Below are positions 1 through 10,038 of a stretch of DNA of 50,233 bases, one piece after another. Position 1 is the stretch's first letter. Each line of letters begins with the position of its first letter. Origin of the DNA: Rhodocyclales bacterium (lineage in GTDB: Bacteria; Pseudomonadota; Gammaproteobacteria; Burkholderiales; Rhodocyclaceae); the NCBI GenBank assembly GCA_016235165.1, contig JACRLX010000035.1:1-50233 (forward strand). The letters run 5' to 3'. The position numbers and the translations under genes were made by a program. The notes under the pieces were generated by a model that was not told where the DNA came from, made no database searches, and saw nothing but the letters and a program-made list of their open reading frames with translations.

Positions 1-157
1 CGCCCCATTGCGCGACAACCCGAAGGGACGGGGCGATTCCGGCCCCATGGCGGCGTTGCTCGCTCCTCATGTGGAACAACCACACCGCGTCGCTCGCGCC
101 TTGCCCTGGAGCCGGAATCGCCCCGTCGCACACGTCGCCTAAATGAGAACAGACCCT
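1..157. repeat. REP-like palindromic intergenic element
   Basis: The 17 bases at 27-43 (GACGGGGCGATTCCGGC) are exactly reverse-complementary to 111-127. The 67 bases between them hold a smaller hairpin around TGTGG-AACAA-CCACA (70-83). The element runs up to the stop codon of the hydrolase gene at 156. This looks like a dispersed REP/BIME-type or RAYT-associated element of Rhodocyclales. The family assignment is from memory of similar intergenic sequences; only the inverted repeat is seen directly. The left end may lie outside the window. Confidence 0.55.
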
Positions 158-986
158 AACCCCCGACCGCGTTTTCCGCCTTGCCGGTCTTGATCCAGCT
201 GACTATCGCCTTGGCCACCATGTCCTCGATACCCTGGTAGGAATGAAGGTGGCCCGCGCCACAGGGGTTGCCTTCCGACGTGCCACCGCGCACGGTCAGC
301 AGACTGTTTCCCGCGTAGCCCTTGACGATGTAGTAAGGCGTACCGCGACAGGCGTCGGCTTCGTTATGCACATGCAATTGCGGCGCCCGCATCGCATCGT
401 AGGGAATGCTGCGCGCCGAACCATAGTGGCCTTTCGGGTTTGGCACGTTGACCGCGGCGGAGTGAATGCCACCGGCGATTTCGTTGCCGAGCTTGGCCGC
501 CAGCCAGCGCGAACTCAGGGTGCCCATGCTGTGGCCCAGCAGATAGACCTTGGTGTAGCCGTGGTCCCGGCCCAGCCTGGCGATGATGCCGCGCACATCG
601 TCGGCGTGGGCATCGGACGAACGATAGTCGTCGAGACAATTCGTCGCTGACGGGCCGCCATAGTCGCCCCACTGGTCGGTCGGACAGTCCATGATCGCAA
701 GCGCGATGCCTTCCGGGAGCAGCGCTCGCTCCAGGGCCCGTGCCAACTGGATCATGTTGCGCTGCTTGTCGGCCACGGACTGGATCTTCGCATAGCCGGG
801 AGCGCCGCGAAAAAACAGCACGACGCTGTCGCCCTTGACCGCGGGTTTGACGAGGATGGCGCGCATCATCACCGGCGAATTGGTCGCGCTATCGCTGCGC
901 GCCGTGGCCGATTCGATCAATATGTCCGTCTGGGCGTGGGCTGCTGCATGCCACGCCAGCAGGAAACCAAGCATCAGGGTTCTCAT
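156..986 (-). CDS. Secreted alpha/beta hydrolase-fold protein
   Basis: This 276-residue protein begins with a typical Sec signal peptide (MRTLMLGFLLAWHAAAHAQ), so it is probably periplasmic or secreted. The nucleophile elbow GHSMG (about 151-155) follows a predicted beta strand (KVYLL), giving Ser153 as candidate nucleophile. A later NEADAC segment (Asp near 210) and GHLHSYQG (His near 245) could supply the acid and base of the triad. Four or more cysteines after the signal peptide suggest disulfides, consistent with export. The fold is clear but the substrate is not; esterase, lipase or peptidase activity are all possible. It is a single gene between a palindromic repeat and the phasin gene, which is on the same strand but separated by a strong terminator. 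Confidence 0.75.
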   Translation of the reverse strand: MRTLMLGFLLAWHAAAHAQTDILIESATARSDSATNSPVMMRAILVKPAVKGDSVVLFFRGAPGYAKIQSVADKQRNMIQLARALERALLPEGIALAIMDCPTDQWGDYGGPSATNCLDDYRSSDAHADDVRGIIARLGRDHGYTKVYLLGHSMGTLSSRWLAAKLGNEIAGGIHSAAVNVPNPKGHYGSARSIPYDAMRAPQLHVHNEADACRGTPYYIVKGYAGNSLLTVRGGTSEGNPCGAGHLHSYQGIEDMVAKAIVSWIKTGKAENAVGG

Positions 987-1056
987 GGTCGGGTCTCCCT
1001 TCGAGGGGCGGCACCGGCGGCTGGGGTTTCAGGCTAGCACAATCGGCGGCCGGCGC

Positions 1057-1087
1057 AAAAACGGCTGACCGCTTGCGCGGCCAGCCG
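1057..1087 (-). terminator. Intrinsic terminator of the phasin gene
   Basis: Read on the minus strand, an 11-bp stem (CGGCTGGCCGC / GCGGTCAGCCG, one G-U pair) closes a GCAA tetraloop and is followed at once by TTTTT. It begins 28 bases after the phasin stop codon. The GNRA loop, GC-rich stem and T run make it a textbook Rho-independent terminator. It also insulates the hydrolase gene downstream on the same strand. Confidence 0.9.
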
Positions 1088-1114
1088 TCGGGGCTCATCC
1101 TCCCTGATCGTTTC

Positions 1115-1630
1115 TTACTTGCGCTTGGCGCTGGCCTTCTTGACCGATTCGCCGACGCTGTTCATGGCGGCGGTGGAGGTCTTGGCGATCTGGTCGAAGG
1201 CCTGGTTGGCGGTGGCGATCGCCTGCTGGAAGGACTCCATCATGTTCGGCGTCTGGCCGGGCAGGTTCTTCATGAAGGCCTGGAAGGACTCGGCCATGTC
1301 CTGGCTGCCGGAGGCGAGTTGCTCGGTGATCAGGCGCGCGAATTCGGCGCGGGCGCTGTTGCCGATCTCGGCGACCTGCTGGGCGGCTTCGACCATGCGC
1401 TGGGTGGTTTCCTGGGCGTACTGCGTGCGCAGTTGCATCAGGGCCTGGGGGTCACGCGCGGCGGTTTGTGCCTTGGCGTTCTCGACGCCGGACTGGAACA
1501 TTTCCTTGGCCAGTTGGTTTTGCAGGGCCATGATGCGCTGCGAGTTCTCGATTGAAAGCTGAGCCAGGCGCATGGCGGCTTCCATGTTCTTGCGCTGCAA
1601 TTCGCTGAATTGTTCGATTTTGCCTGCCAT
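1115..1630 (-). CDS. phaP: Phasin family protein (PHA granule-associated)
   Basis: This 171-residue, all-helical, Gln/Ala/Met-rich protein has no signal peptide or membrane segment. Its start (MAGKIEQFSELQRKNMEAAM) and the repeated pattern of helices rich in A, Q and E are typical of Phasin_2 proteins, which coat polyhydroxyalkanoate granules and control their size and number. The C-terminus is basic (KKASAKRK), as in many phasins. An AGGAGAAGG ribosome site (minus strand, just upstream of the ATG) supports the start. It is monocistronic: a strong terminator follows, and the next gene upstream is divergent across a 162-bp gap holding a perfect palindrome. No PHA synthase gene is present in the window. 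Confidence 0.88.
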   Translation of the reverse strand: MAGKIEQFSELQRKNMEAAMRLAQLSIENSQRIMALQNQLAKEMFQSGVENAKAQTAARDPQALMQLRTQYAQETTQRMVEAAQQVAEIGNSARAEFARLITEQLASGSQDMAESFQAFMKNLPGQTPNMMESFQQAIATANQAFDQIAKTSTAAMNSVGESVKKASAKRK

Positions 1631-1691
1631 GATCCTTCTCCTGTCGATTGATTCGAAAGTTTTATCGTAGCACCAATGGCTTACGGCCCCC

Positions 1692-1703
1692 TGACCTAGG
1701 TCA
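1692..1703. promoter_or_regulatory. Perfect palindrome TGACCTAGGTCA in divergent promoter region
   Basis: A 12-bp perfect palindrome lies in the 162-bp gap between the divergent phasin and DUF1304 genes, 62 bases from the phasin start and 90 from the other. The spacing of the GAC/GTC arms around a CTAG core resembles CRP/FNR-superfamily sites (TTGAY-N4-RTCAA). Which regulator binds is an inference; it could serve either or both genes. Confidence 0.5.
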
Positions 1704-1792
1704 AACCCATGCCGGTTCGATCAAAGCTGTTGTGTCCCGGACGCGCGTGGCGGATACTTGGCGGGTTCGCTTGACATGGCAAAGGATCGAAC

Positions 1793-2152
1793 ATGAAGCT
1801 TCTTGCCGCCGCGCTGGTCGGCTTGGTCGCTCTGGAACACCTGTATTTCCTGTACTTGGAAATGTTCCTGTGGACCGCGCCCACGGGCTTGAAGATTTTC
1901 GGCAATACGGCGCAGAAGGCCGAGGATTCCAGGGTGCTGGCGGCCAACCAGGGCCTCTATAACGGCTTCCTTGCCGCCGGCCTGCTGTGGGGCCTCGCCT
2001 ACCCTGGCACGGCGGGTGGCCATATCCAGATGTTCTTTCTTGCCTGCGTGATCGTCGCCGGCATCTACGGCGGCATCACGGTCAAGATGCGCATCCTTTA
2101 CCTGCAGGCGGGGCCGGCCTTGCTGGCCTTGTTGGCCCTGCTGCTGGCCTGA
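1793..2152 (+). CDS. DUF1304 family small integral membrane protein
   Basis: This 119-residue protein is almost entirely hydrophobic, with about four transmembrane segments (roughly 1-22, 45-68, 75-95 and 100-119). The arrangement LVALEHLYFLYLEMFLW near the N-terminus, the conserved NQGLYNGFLAAGL, and the final helices match the DUF1304 family, whose function is not established. An AAAGGA ribosome site precedes the ATG. The catalase-like gene starts only 10 bases downstream, so the two are probably co-transcribed. This may link the membrane protein to oxidative or redox stress, but that is guilt by association. Confidence 0.82.
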   Translation: MKLLAAALVGLVALEHLYFLYLEMFLWTAPTGLKIFGNTAQKAEDSRVLAANQGLYNGFLAAGLLWGLAYPGTAGGHIQMFFLACVIVAGIYGGITVKMRILYLQAGPALLALLALLLA

Positions 2153-2162
2153 GGAGGCTGTC

Positions 2163-3146
2163 ATGGGGAATCCCAACACAGACTGGAAGGAGCGGGTCGG
2201 TGCCGACGAAGCCGAGCGCCACGCCGGCTACGCGCGCGAATTTGCCGCAATCCAGGCCCGCAAGTCGGAGCGCTACGGCAAGGGGCGGGCACTGCACCGC
2301 AAACAGCAGCTCGGATTGCGCGGGCGGTTCGAAGTGCTTGGCGACCTGCCCGAGCATGCCGCCCACGGGGTGTTTGCCCGGCCCGGCGAATTCGAAGCCT
2401 GGGTGCGACTGTCCAATGGCGGGCCGGACCGCCAGGCCGACCACAAGCCTGATATCCGGGGTTTTGCCGTCAAGCTGCGCGGCGTCACCGGACCAGGGGC
2501 GCTGGGATCGGGCGCGACCGACGCTCAGGACTTCCTGCTGATCAACCATCCAGCCTTTGCCTTCGCCGGCGCCGACGAGTTCGTCGGTCTGGCCAAGCAT
2601 CTGGTGGCGGGGCCGGGTGCCCTGCTGGGCTATCTGGTCCGCCGTTATGGCGTATTCGGTGCCATGGGCATGATCAAGCGACTGGGTGCCGCTTTCAAGC
2701 GGCCCTTTACCGGCTTCGCCACGGAAAACTTCCATTCGGCGACGCCGATCGCCTGCGGCCCCTACGCGGCGCGGGTGCGCCTGCTGCGCGCCAGCAGCGA
2801 ACCCCGTCCAGGGGCATCCGGCGACTGGGCCGGGGATTTCATGCGGCGTCTGGCGCTCGACGCCCTGCGCTTCGAACTCCAGCTTCAGTTCTTCGTCGAC
2901 GAGCAGCGCACGCCGATCGAGGATGCCTCGGTCGATTGGCCGGAGGATGTGGCGCCCTACCTGACGGTAGGCGTGCTGACCCTGCCGCCGCAGGATCATT
3001 CGTCGGGCGAGGGGCGGGAACTTGCGGCAGCGATCGAGGCGGCGGCCTTCGATCCCTGGGTCGCCCTGGCCGAACACCGCCCATTGGGCGAGGTGATGCG
3101 GGCGCGCAAGGTGGTGTATTACCAGAGCCAGCAGGGGCGCAAGTAA
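2163..3146 (+). CDS. Catalase-like heme protein (y4iL-like clade)
   Basis: This 327-residue protein lacks a signal peptide and is shorter than true catalases (about 480-700). It carries the catalase-fold stretch starting HRKQQLGLRGRFEVL (about 40-55), then EAWVRLSNGG and PDIRGFAVKL, the analogue of the catalase RGFA.K segment. TDAQDFLLINHPAF corresponds to the DLxxxNxPxF block. These features fit the small catalase-related proteins of the y4iL type, some of which are heme peroxidases acting on organic hydroperoxides. A GAGGAGG ribosome site precedes the ATG. It follows the DUF1304 gene by 10 bases. Heme binding is predicted from the family; true catalase activity should not be assumed. Confidence 0.75.
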   Translation: MGNPNTDWKERVGADEAERHAGYAREFAAIQARKSERYGKGRALHRKQQLGLRGRFEVLGDLPEHAAHGVFARPGEFEAWVRLSNGGPDRQADHKPDIRGFAVKLRGVTGPGALGSGATDAQDFLLINHPAFAFAGADEFVGLAKHLVAGPGALLGYLVRRYGVFGAMGMIKRLGAAFKRPFTGFATENFHSATPIACGPYAARVRLLRASSEPRPGASGDWAGDFMRRLALDALRFELQLQFFVDEQRTPIEDASVDWPEDVAPYLTVGVLTLPPQDHSSGEGRELAAAIEAAAFDPWVALAEHRPLGEVMRARKVVYYQSQQGRK

Positions 3147-3152
3147 TCGCGC

Positions 3153-3180
3153 ATTGAAATTCAGGCCTTAAACACCATGT
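3153..3180 (+). promoter_or_regulatory. Sigma-32 (RpoH) heat-shock promoter of clpB
   Basis: ATTGAAA (3153-3159), 13 bases, then CACCATGT (3173-3180) matches the RpoH consensus CTTGAAA-N13-CCCCATNT with one mismatch in each box. It lies 34 bases before the clpB start, and clpB is a classic RpoH target. The promoter before lon has the same 13-base spacing. Confidence 0.8.
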
Positions 3181-3213
3181 TCAGCCCAGTGCTAATTTTC
3201 CGGGGCTGATGCC

Positions 3214-5808
<2,595 letters not shown>

Positions 5809-6019
5809 TCTGAGGGGTCAGCCGGTTCCATGTGTCCTTCGAAATGATGGACTGCTTCGCCTCGCTGATCCGGCCACCTCGGCGACCCCGATATCGCAAC
5901 CACGGCGTACTGGCGTCCGATGCGTCGCCGCGATCGGCGGTCTCCGCGCCAGGGCGTCACGGAAGCCGCCATCGACCGAGGCGGATGCTCTGGTGGAGCA
6001 ACGCGCCGTGTGCCGGGGG

Positions 6020-6138
6020 CGCGTATTACTTGGGTGCTGCTGGCGCGCATCTACGAAATATTCCCGCTTGCCTATTCGCAGTGCGGTGGCACGATGCGGA
6101 TCATCGCCTTCATCGACGACCGCGAGGCGATCCGGGAG
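6020..6138 (+). pseudogene. IS91-type transposase C-terminal remnant
   Basis: The 558 bases between clpB and the next gene (5809-6366) hold no intact gene. One open frame in it reads TWVLLARIYEIFPL, then QCGGTMRIIAFIDDREAI. This is the C-terminal zinc-ribbon-like pattern WAxLLxRIYEVxPLxCPxCGGxMRIIAFI of IS91-family (Y2) transposases. The first cysteine pair is degraded (YSQCGG) and no upstream catalytic part is present, so it is a decayed fragment. The assignment rests on motif memory. Its position at the edge of an accessory island is consistent with a role in past rearrangement. Confidence 0.55.
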
Positions 6139-6366
6139 AAAGCGGCAAACATATATATACTTGCCCAGCCGTTCGATAGTGTGCCCAATGCCTTGGCGCG
6201 GGATGCGTCTGCCCATGAGCGGAAAGATGGCGTTGAAGTCGGGACCGGCAATCAAGGATTCGCTCATGACAAATATCACCAATTGGTATTCTGCGCGGTA
6301 TGTTAGCGTTCGTCATTGCTGCGGCAGCAGAAGGTCGCGCACCGCAAGGTGAGAGGAGAACTCAAA

Positions 6367-8724
6367 TTGGGAACCAACAGCCTTTTTCGCATGATCGCAG
6401 TCCGCTCGGCGAGGCCTGGCGGTATCGAAGGCGCGATAGACCTCTCGCGATCGATGGAGACCGACTTCCAGCTTGGACTCGCCAAGGCCAAGAGCAGCAA
6501 TGACGCCCAAGGCCAATGCCGCCGATTTGTTTCGGGTCCATCCTATTGGGGCAACGATCAACACGCCGCGATGCTCTCGGCGCTGGTCAACGCCGAAGCC
6601 GCGGTGGCGCGGGCTGACGATCCGGTTCCACCCAAGGCGATAGAAGACTATGCCGAGACGCTCGAACCTGGCTTGCGTAACCAGTTCAGGAACGCCGACG
6701 CGCTTTTCCCAACACTTGCCGACAGCTTTATCGCCGCGAGCTTCGCCGGCACGGTGGGTTCGGCCCAGCGCCGCCGGCTCCAGACTGGGCTGCGAGTCGC
6801 CAACATCGTCCGCCAGGCTGCGGCGGGCCGCCCCGTGCCGCGCCCCCTGGTGCGCGCGCCGGTGGTGCTGCCGTCGCTTCCATCGCAAAACCAGACTGCC
6901 AACCCGATCCGTCCGGCTGGCATCGCCGACCTTCTCGTGGTTGAGCAGGAGTTGCTCGGCTACAAACGCAGCGAAGTGGCTTATGTCGAAAACGTCATGG
7001 CGAGCGAAGTTCGATCACGTACCCACCGCAAGCTCGACCGGACCAGTTCGACCTATTCGAGCGAACGAGAATCCACCACCACCTCGACACGAGATCTGCA
7101 ATCGACCACCCGCTCGGAACTGTCCAGCGAGACTAGCCGGGCACTGTCCGAGGAAATGTCGCTGGCACTGGGGACATCGGTTTCAGCCAAGTACGGTCCA
7201 GTGCTGTCGGTCGACGCCAGTGCCGACTTTTCTTATGGTACTGCGCGCGAGGAAGCCGCGTCGAGCGCTTCGAGCTTTGCCCAAGAGGTTGTCGACCGCT
7301 CGGTCTCCTCGCTTAGCGAGCGAAAGTTGGAATCGAGCAGCGTTACGACCCTGGCCGAAACCGAAGAGACCAACGCCCACGCCTTCGAAAACAACCGCGC
7401 CGGGACCGAGCACATCATCGGCGTCTACCGCTGGCTCGACCAGCGCTGGCGAGCCCAGATAATGAACTATGGCCGGCGTCTGATGCTCGAATTCCACGTT
7501 CCCGAGCCCGCCGGCATGTGGCACTGGGCCCAGAACAAGCGGGGCGAGGTCAGGATCGATACACCCGAGCCGCCCCACCTGGCGATCGCACCGGACGAGA
7601 TTTCCGAAAACGCCTCATCCGCGAACTACTGGATGAATCTGGCCGAACGCTTTCGCGCCGGGGATCTCGAGCCGCCTCCCGCGGCGCAAATCAAGATCGC
7701 AACTTCGCTGGCGATTGCCGAAACCGCGCACGGCACTCTGGGTGATAGCGATTACAACGTGAAGACCCAGCAGGCGTCGATGACCGTGCCTGAAGGCTAC
7801 GCGGCAATCTACGTGCGAGCCTCAAGCACCAAGCATACTTTCATCAAGGACCGCAACGACAACCCCGCGCGCTTCGAAGTGCAGGTCGCCTCGGCCGAGC
7901 TCAACATGCTCGATGGATCGGATGAACGGGAGATGAGTGAAGTGCGCGGGACGGTGCCGATCACTGCCTTCCTGTTCGATATCGTCGCGGCGACCATCGG
8001 ATTGCGCGTCACCTGCCAGCGCACGCCAGAGGCTTTCGCAGCATGGCAGTCGGCCACCTGGACCAAGCTCAAGCAGGCCAACGACAAGGCCCGCGATGCT
8101 TGGACGGCCGAACTCGGTGCGGCTGTGAACGCGGTACAGGCCCTGCGGGTCGAGCTCTCTTCTGGGCAGAAGCGCGAAATTGAGCGCACCGAGCTCAAGC
8201 GCGGCTCGCTCAACCTGTTGTTGTGGAACGGATTCGACCAGTTCGATCCTATCAGGCCGGCCGGCGCGCCCGGAACAAAGCCCGAGATTGACGTTGCCGT
8301 GGCGCTGGAATACGGCGACTATCTTTCGTTCTTCGAGCAGTCCTTCGAATGGGAGCAGATGACCTATCTCTTCTACCCCTATTTCTGGGGCGATAAGGGC
8401 GATTGGGACGAACGCCTGCTCGAAACCGATCCCGACCAGGCCTTCGAGGCCTTTCTCAAAGCGGGAAGCTCGCGGGTTCAGGTGCCGGTGCGGCCGGGTT
8501 TCGAGCGGGCACTAATCTATTTTCTGCAGACTGGGCAGACTTGGGGCGGGCGCGATACGCCGCTGGTGGACAGCCCGCTCTACGTGCCGATCGCCGCAGA
8601 GATCGCCGAAGCGCTCGACAAGACCCTCGACGAGGCGCTCCCTTACGGCGAGCCGTGGGAATTCCTTGTTCCCACCAGTCTGGTAGCGCTCGACGCAGAT
8701 GCCTCGATCATCGACGCGGCCTGA
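6367..8724 (+). CDS. Large unrecognised protein with Ser/Thr-rich helical core (cassette gene 1)
   Basis: The open frame extends upstream to 6316, but the TTG at 6367 has the only good ribosome site (GAGGAGAA, 6 bases away), giving 785 residues. No signal peptide or membrane segment is seen. After a helical N-terminus (residues 1-210) comes a block starting LLVVEQELLGYKRSEVAYVEN, then a long stretch of charged, Ser/Thr-rich probable coiled-coil (about 225-335: THRKLDRTSSTYSSERES...). Next is HIIGVYRWLDQRWRAQIMNYGRRLMLEF (about 350-385), which has alternating beta-like character. The C-terminal half is aromatic-rich (EWEQMTYLFYPYFWGDKGDW, about 665-685). I recall similar 'AYVENV...' proteins in scattered bacteria but know no function. 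It heads a three-gene operon in an accessory island; a scaffold or delivery protein is a guess. Confidence 0.7.
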   Translation: MGTNSLFRMIAVRSARPGGIEGAIDLSRSMETDFQLGLAKAKSSNDAQGQCRRFVSGPSYWGNDQHAAMLSALVNAEAAVARADDPVPPKAIEDYAETLEPGLRNQFRNADALFPTLADSFIAASFAGTVGSAQRRRLQTGLRVANIVRQAAAGRPVPRPLVRAPVVLPSLPSQNQTANPIRPAGIADLLVVEQELLGYKRSEVAYVENVMASEVRSRTHRKLDRTSSTYSSERESTTTSTRDLQSTTRSELSSETSRALSEEMSLALGTSVSAKYGPVLSVDASADFSYGTAREEAASSASSFAQEVVDRSVSSLSERKLESSSVTTLAETEETNAHAFENNRAGTEHIIGVYRWLDQRWRAQIMNYGRRLMLEFHVPEPAGMWHWAQNKRGEVRIDTPEPPHLAIAPDEISENASSANYWMNLAERFRAGDLEPPPAAQIKIATSLAIAETAHGTLGDSDYNVKTQQASMTVPEGYAAIYVRASSTKHTFIKDRNDNPARFEVQVASAELNMLDGSDEREMSEVRGTVPITAFLFDIVAATIGLRVTCQRTPEAFAAWQSATWTKLKQANDKARDAWTAELGAAVNAVQALRVELSSGQKREIERTELKRGSLNLLLWNGFDQFDPIRPAGAPGTKPEIDVAVALEYGDYLSFFEQSFEWEQMTYLFYPYFWGDKGDWDERLLETDPDQAFEAFLKAGSSRVQVPVRPGFERALIYFLQTGQTWGGRDTPLVDSPLYVPIAAEIAEALDKTLDEALPYGEPWEFLVPTSLVALDADASIIDAA

Positions 8725-8727
8725 ACC

Positions 8728-10038
8728 GTGGTTGCCGCAGGCTTGTTCGAAGCCGGGATCGATCCCTATGGTCCCGAAGGCCTAGCTACCAGGTTCATTG
8801 TCAACGAATGGATTGAGGGCAAGTTTGCTTATGCGGTGATCGCCTGCCCCGATCCGCCCGGCGGCACCGAGGCGGAGCGGGCACGATTGCGCGGGCTGCC
8901 CGCGCCGCGAAATCCAGTGGTGACGATGCGCTGGCCTGAGCAGATTAGCCGCGGCGGGCGCTTTGCCCCCTACTGGTGGCAGCTTAGAGAAGCCCCGCGC
9001 CCGCCCGGCGGCTATCCGGGGGAGCCCGACACGCTGTTCCTGGTGCTTTCGCCCGAGGTGGAGATTGTCTCTTCGCTTGCGTTCGATGGCGGGTTGGCGG
9101 GACACCGATGGAAGGTCAACATCTGTACCCACCGCACCCAGTGCCGCCACCATGTGCCGCAATCTGGAGAAAGCTGGCGCCCTGCCTATGCTAAAGTGAC
9201 TAATGCCTACGTCAAGGCGCAGCTTGATTGGGTTACCTTGGTCGATGCCTGGCCCGACAGATACCTAGGCGTGTTCCAGACCCAGCCCTCGCCCGAGCAA
9301 ATGACCACCGAAGAACCATTATTGTGGTTGGTGGTGCAAGACGCTGCTAAACAGATTTTTCCGCCTGGGGACTATGCCCAGATCGAACGTGGCCCAGGCT
9401 ATGCAAGGGTCTGGCATGACGGACCCGCACAGCGCAGCTGGGAAGTGGAAGTCCTGCTCGACGCACCAGAGCAGCCCGGCTCGTTCGCGGTGCGGGTCGA
9501 AGGGTGCGAACTGCCGAATGGAAGTCTTTACATCTCGCACTACCGGGTGCGCGTGGTCGCTTGCGGTGCGGTGAGTGTGCGCGTACGCCAAGCCCGCTTC
9601 AAGAACATATTCCAGGAAATCACGGGTCCCGATCCCAATCCGTGGCACAAGCTGCTGTCGGAGGTGCAAGCCGAGGTCTTCTACCACCACGACCCGGCCG
9701 AGATGCCATTTGCCGGCTGGGAGGTGAGCGACGACCTTCCCTATCGCAAGATCGATCCGGTCAATCTTGGCACCACCGCCGACTGGGTGGCGAACACCGT
9801 GGTCTGCGCCGGGATCGAGGCGGTACCGGTGATTGGCTCGGTGGCCGAATTCGGTGGGCTGTTCTATGCCGCCGCCTATGGCCGCACCTGGTATGGCGAC
9901 GAAGTGAGCGATGGCGATCTGATCGCGATGGGGGTCTTCGCGGTGATCGGGATCCTGCCGGGCGTGTCGAGCAGCGCGCTCAAGGGACTCAAAGAGTCCG
10001 GTGAACTCCTCGCGCCGGGCAAGGCGGTGCTGGCGTGA
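8728..10038 (+). CDS. Unrecognised protein with C-terminal hydrophobic, pretoxin-like region (cassette gene 2)
   Basis: This 436-residue protein has a GTG start three bases after the stop of the preceding gene, so the two are translationally linked. Residues 1-340 are soluble and rich in W, P and aromatic residues, including a Cys/His cluster CTHRTQCRHH (about 133-142) that could bind metal. The last 90 residues contain two hydrophobic helices, VVCAGIEAVPVIGSVAEFGGLF and LIAMGVFAVIGILPGVSSSALK. The spacing and the 'VPVIGS/GILPGVSS' wording resemble the hydrophobic pretoxin segments that precede the toxin domain in polymorphic toxins. Here the chain stops after that segment and the next gene begins, as if a single toxin had been split into two genes. 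No enzyme domain is recognised. Confidence 0.65.
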   Translation: MVAAGLFEAGIDPYGPEGLATRFIVNEWIEGKFAYAVIACPDPPGGTEAERARLRGLPAPRNPVVTMRWPEQISRGGRFAPYWWQLREAPRPPGGYPGEPDTLFLVLSPEVEIVSSLAFDGGLAGHRWKVNICTHRTQCRHHVPQSGESWRPAYAKVTNAYVKAQLDWVTLVDAWPDRYLGVFQTQPSPEQMTTEEPLLWLVVQDAAKQIFPPGDYAQIERGPGYARVWHDGPAQRSWEVEVLLDAPEQPGSFAVRVEGCELPNGSLYISHYRVRVVACGAVSVRVRQARFKNIFQEITGPDPNPWHKLLSEVQAEVFYHHDPAEMPFAGWEVSDDLPYRKIDPVNLGTTADWVANTVVCAGIEAVPVIGSVAEFGGLFYAAAYGRTWYGDEVSDGDLIAMGVFAVIGILPGVSSSALKGLKESGELLAPGKAVLA

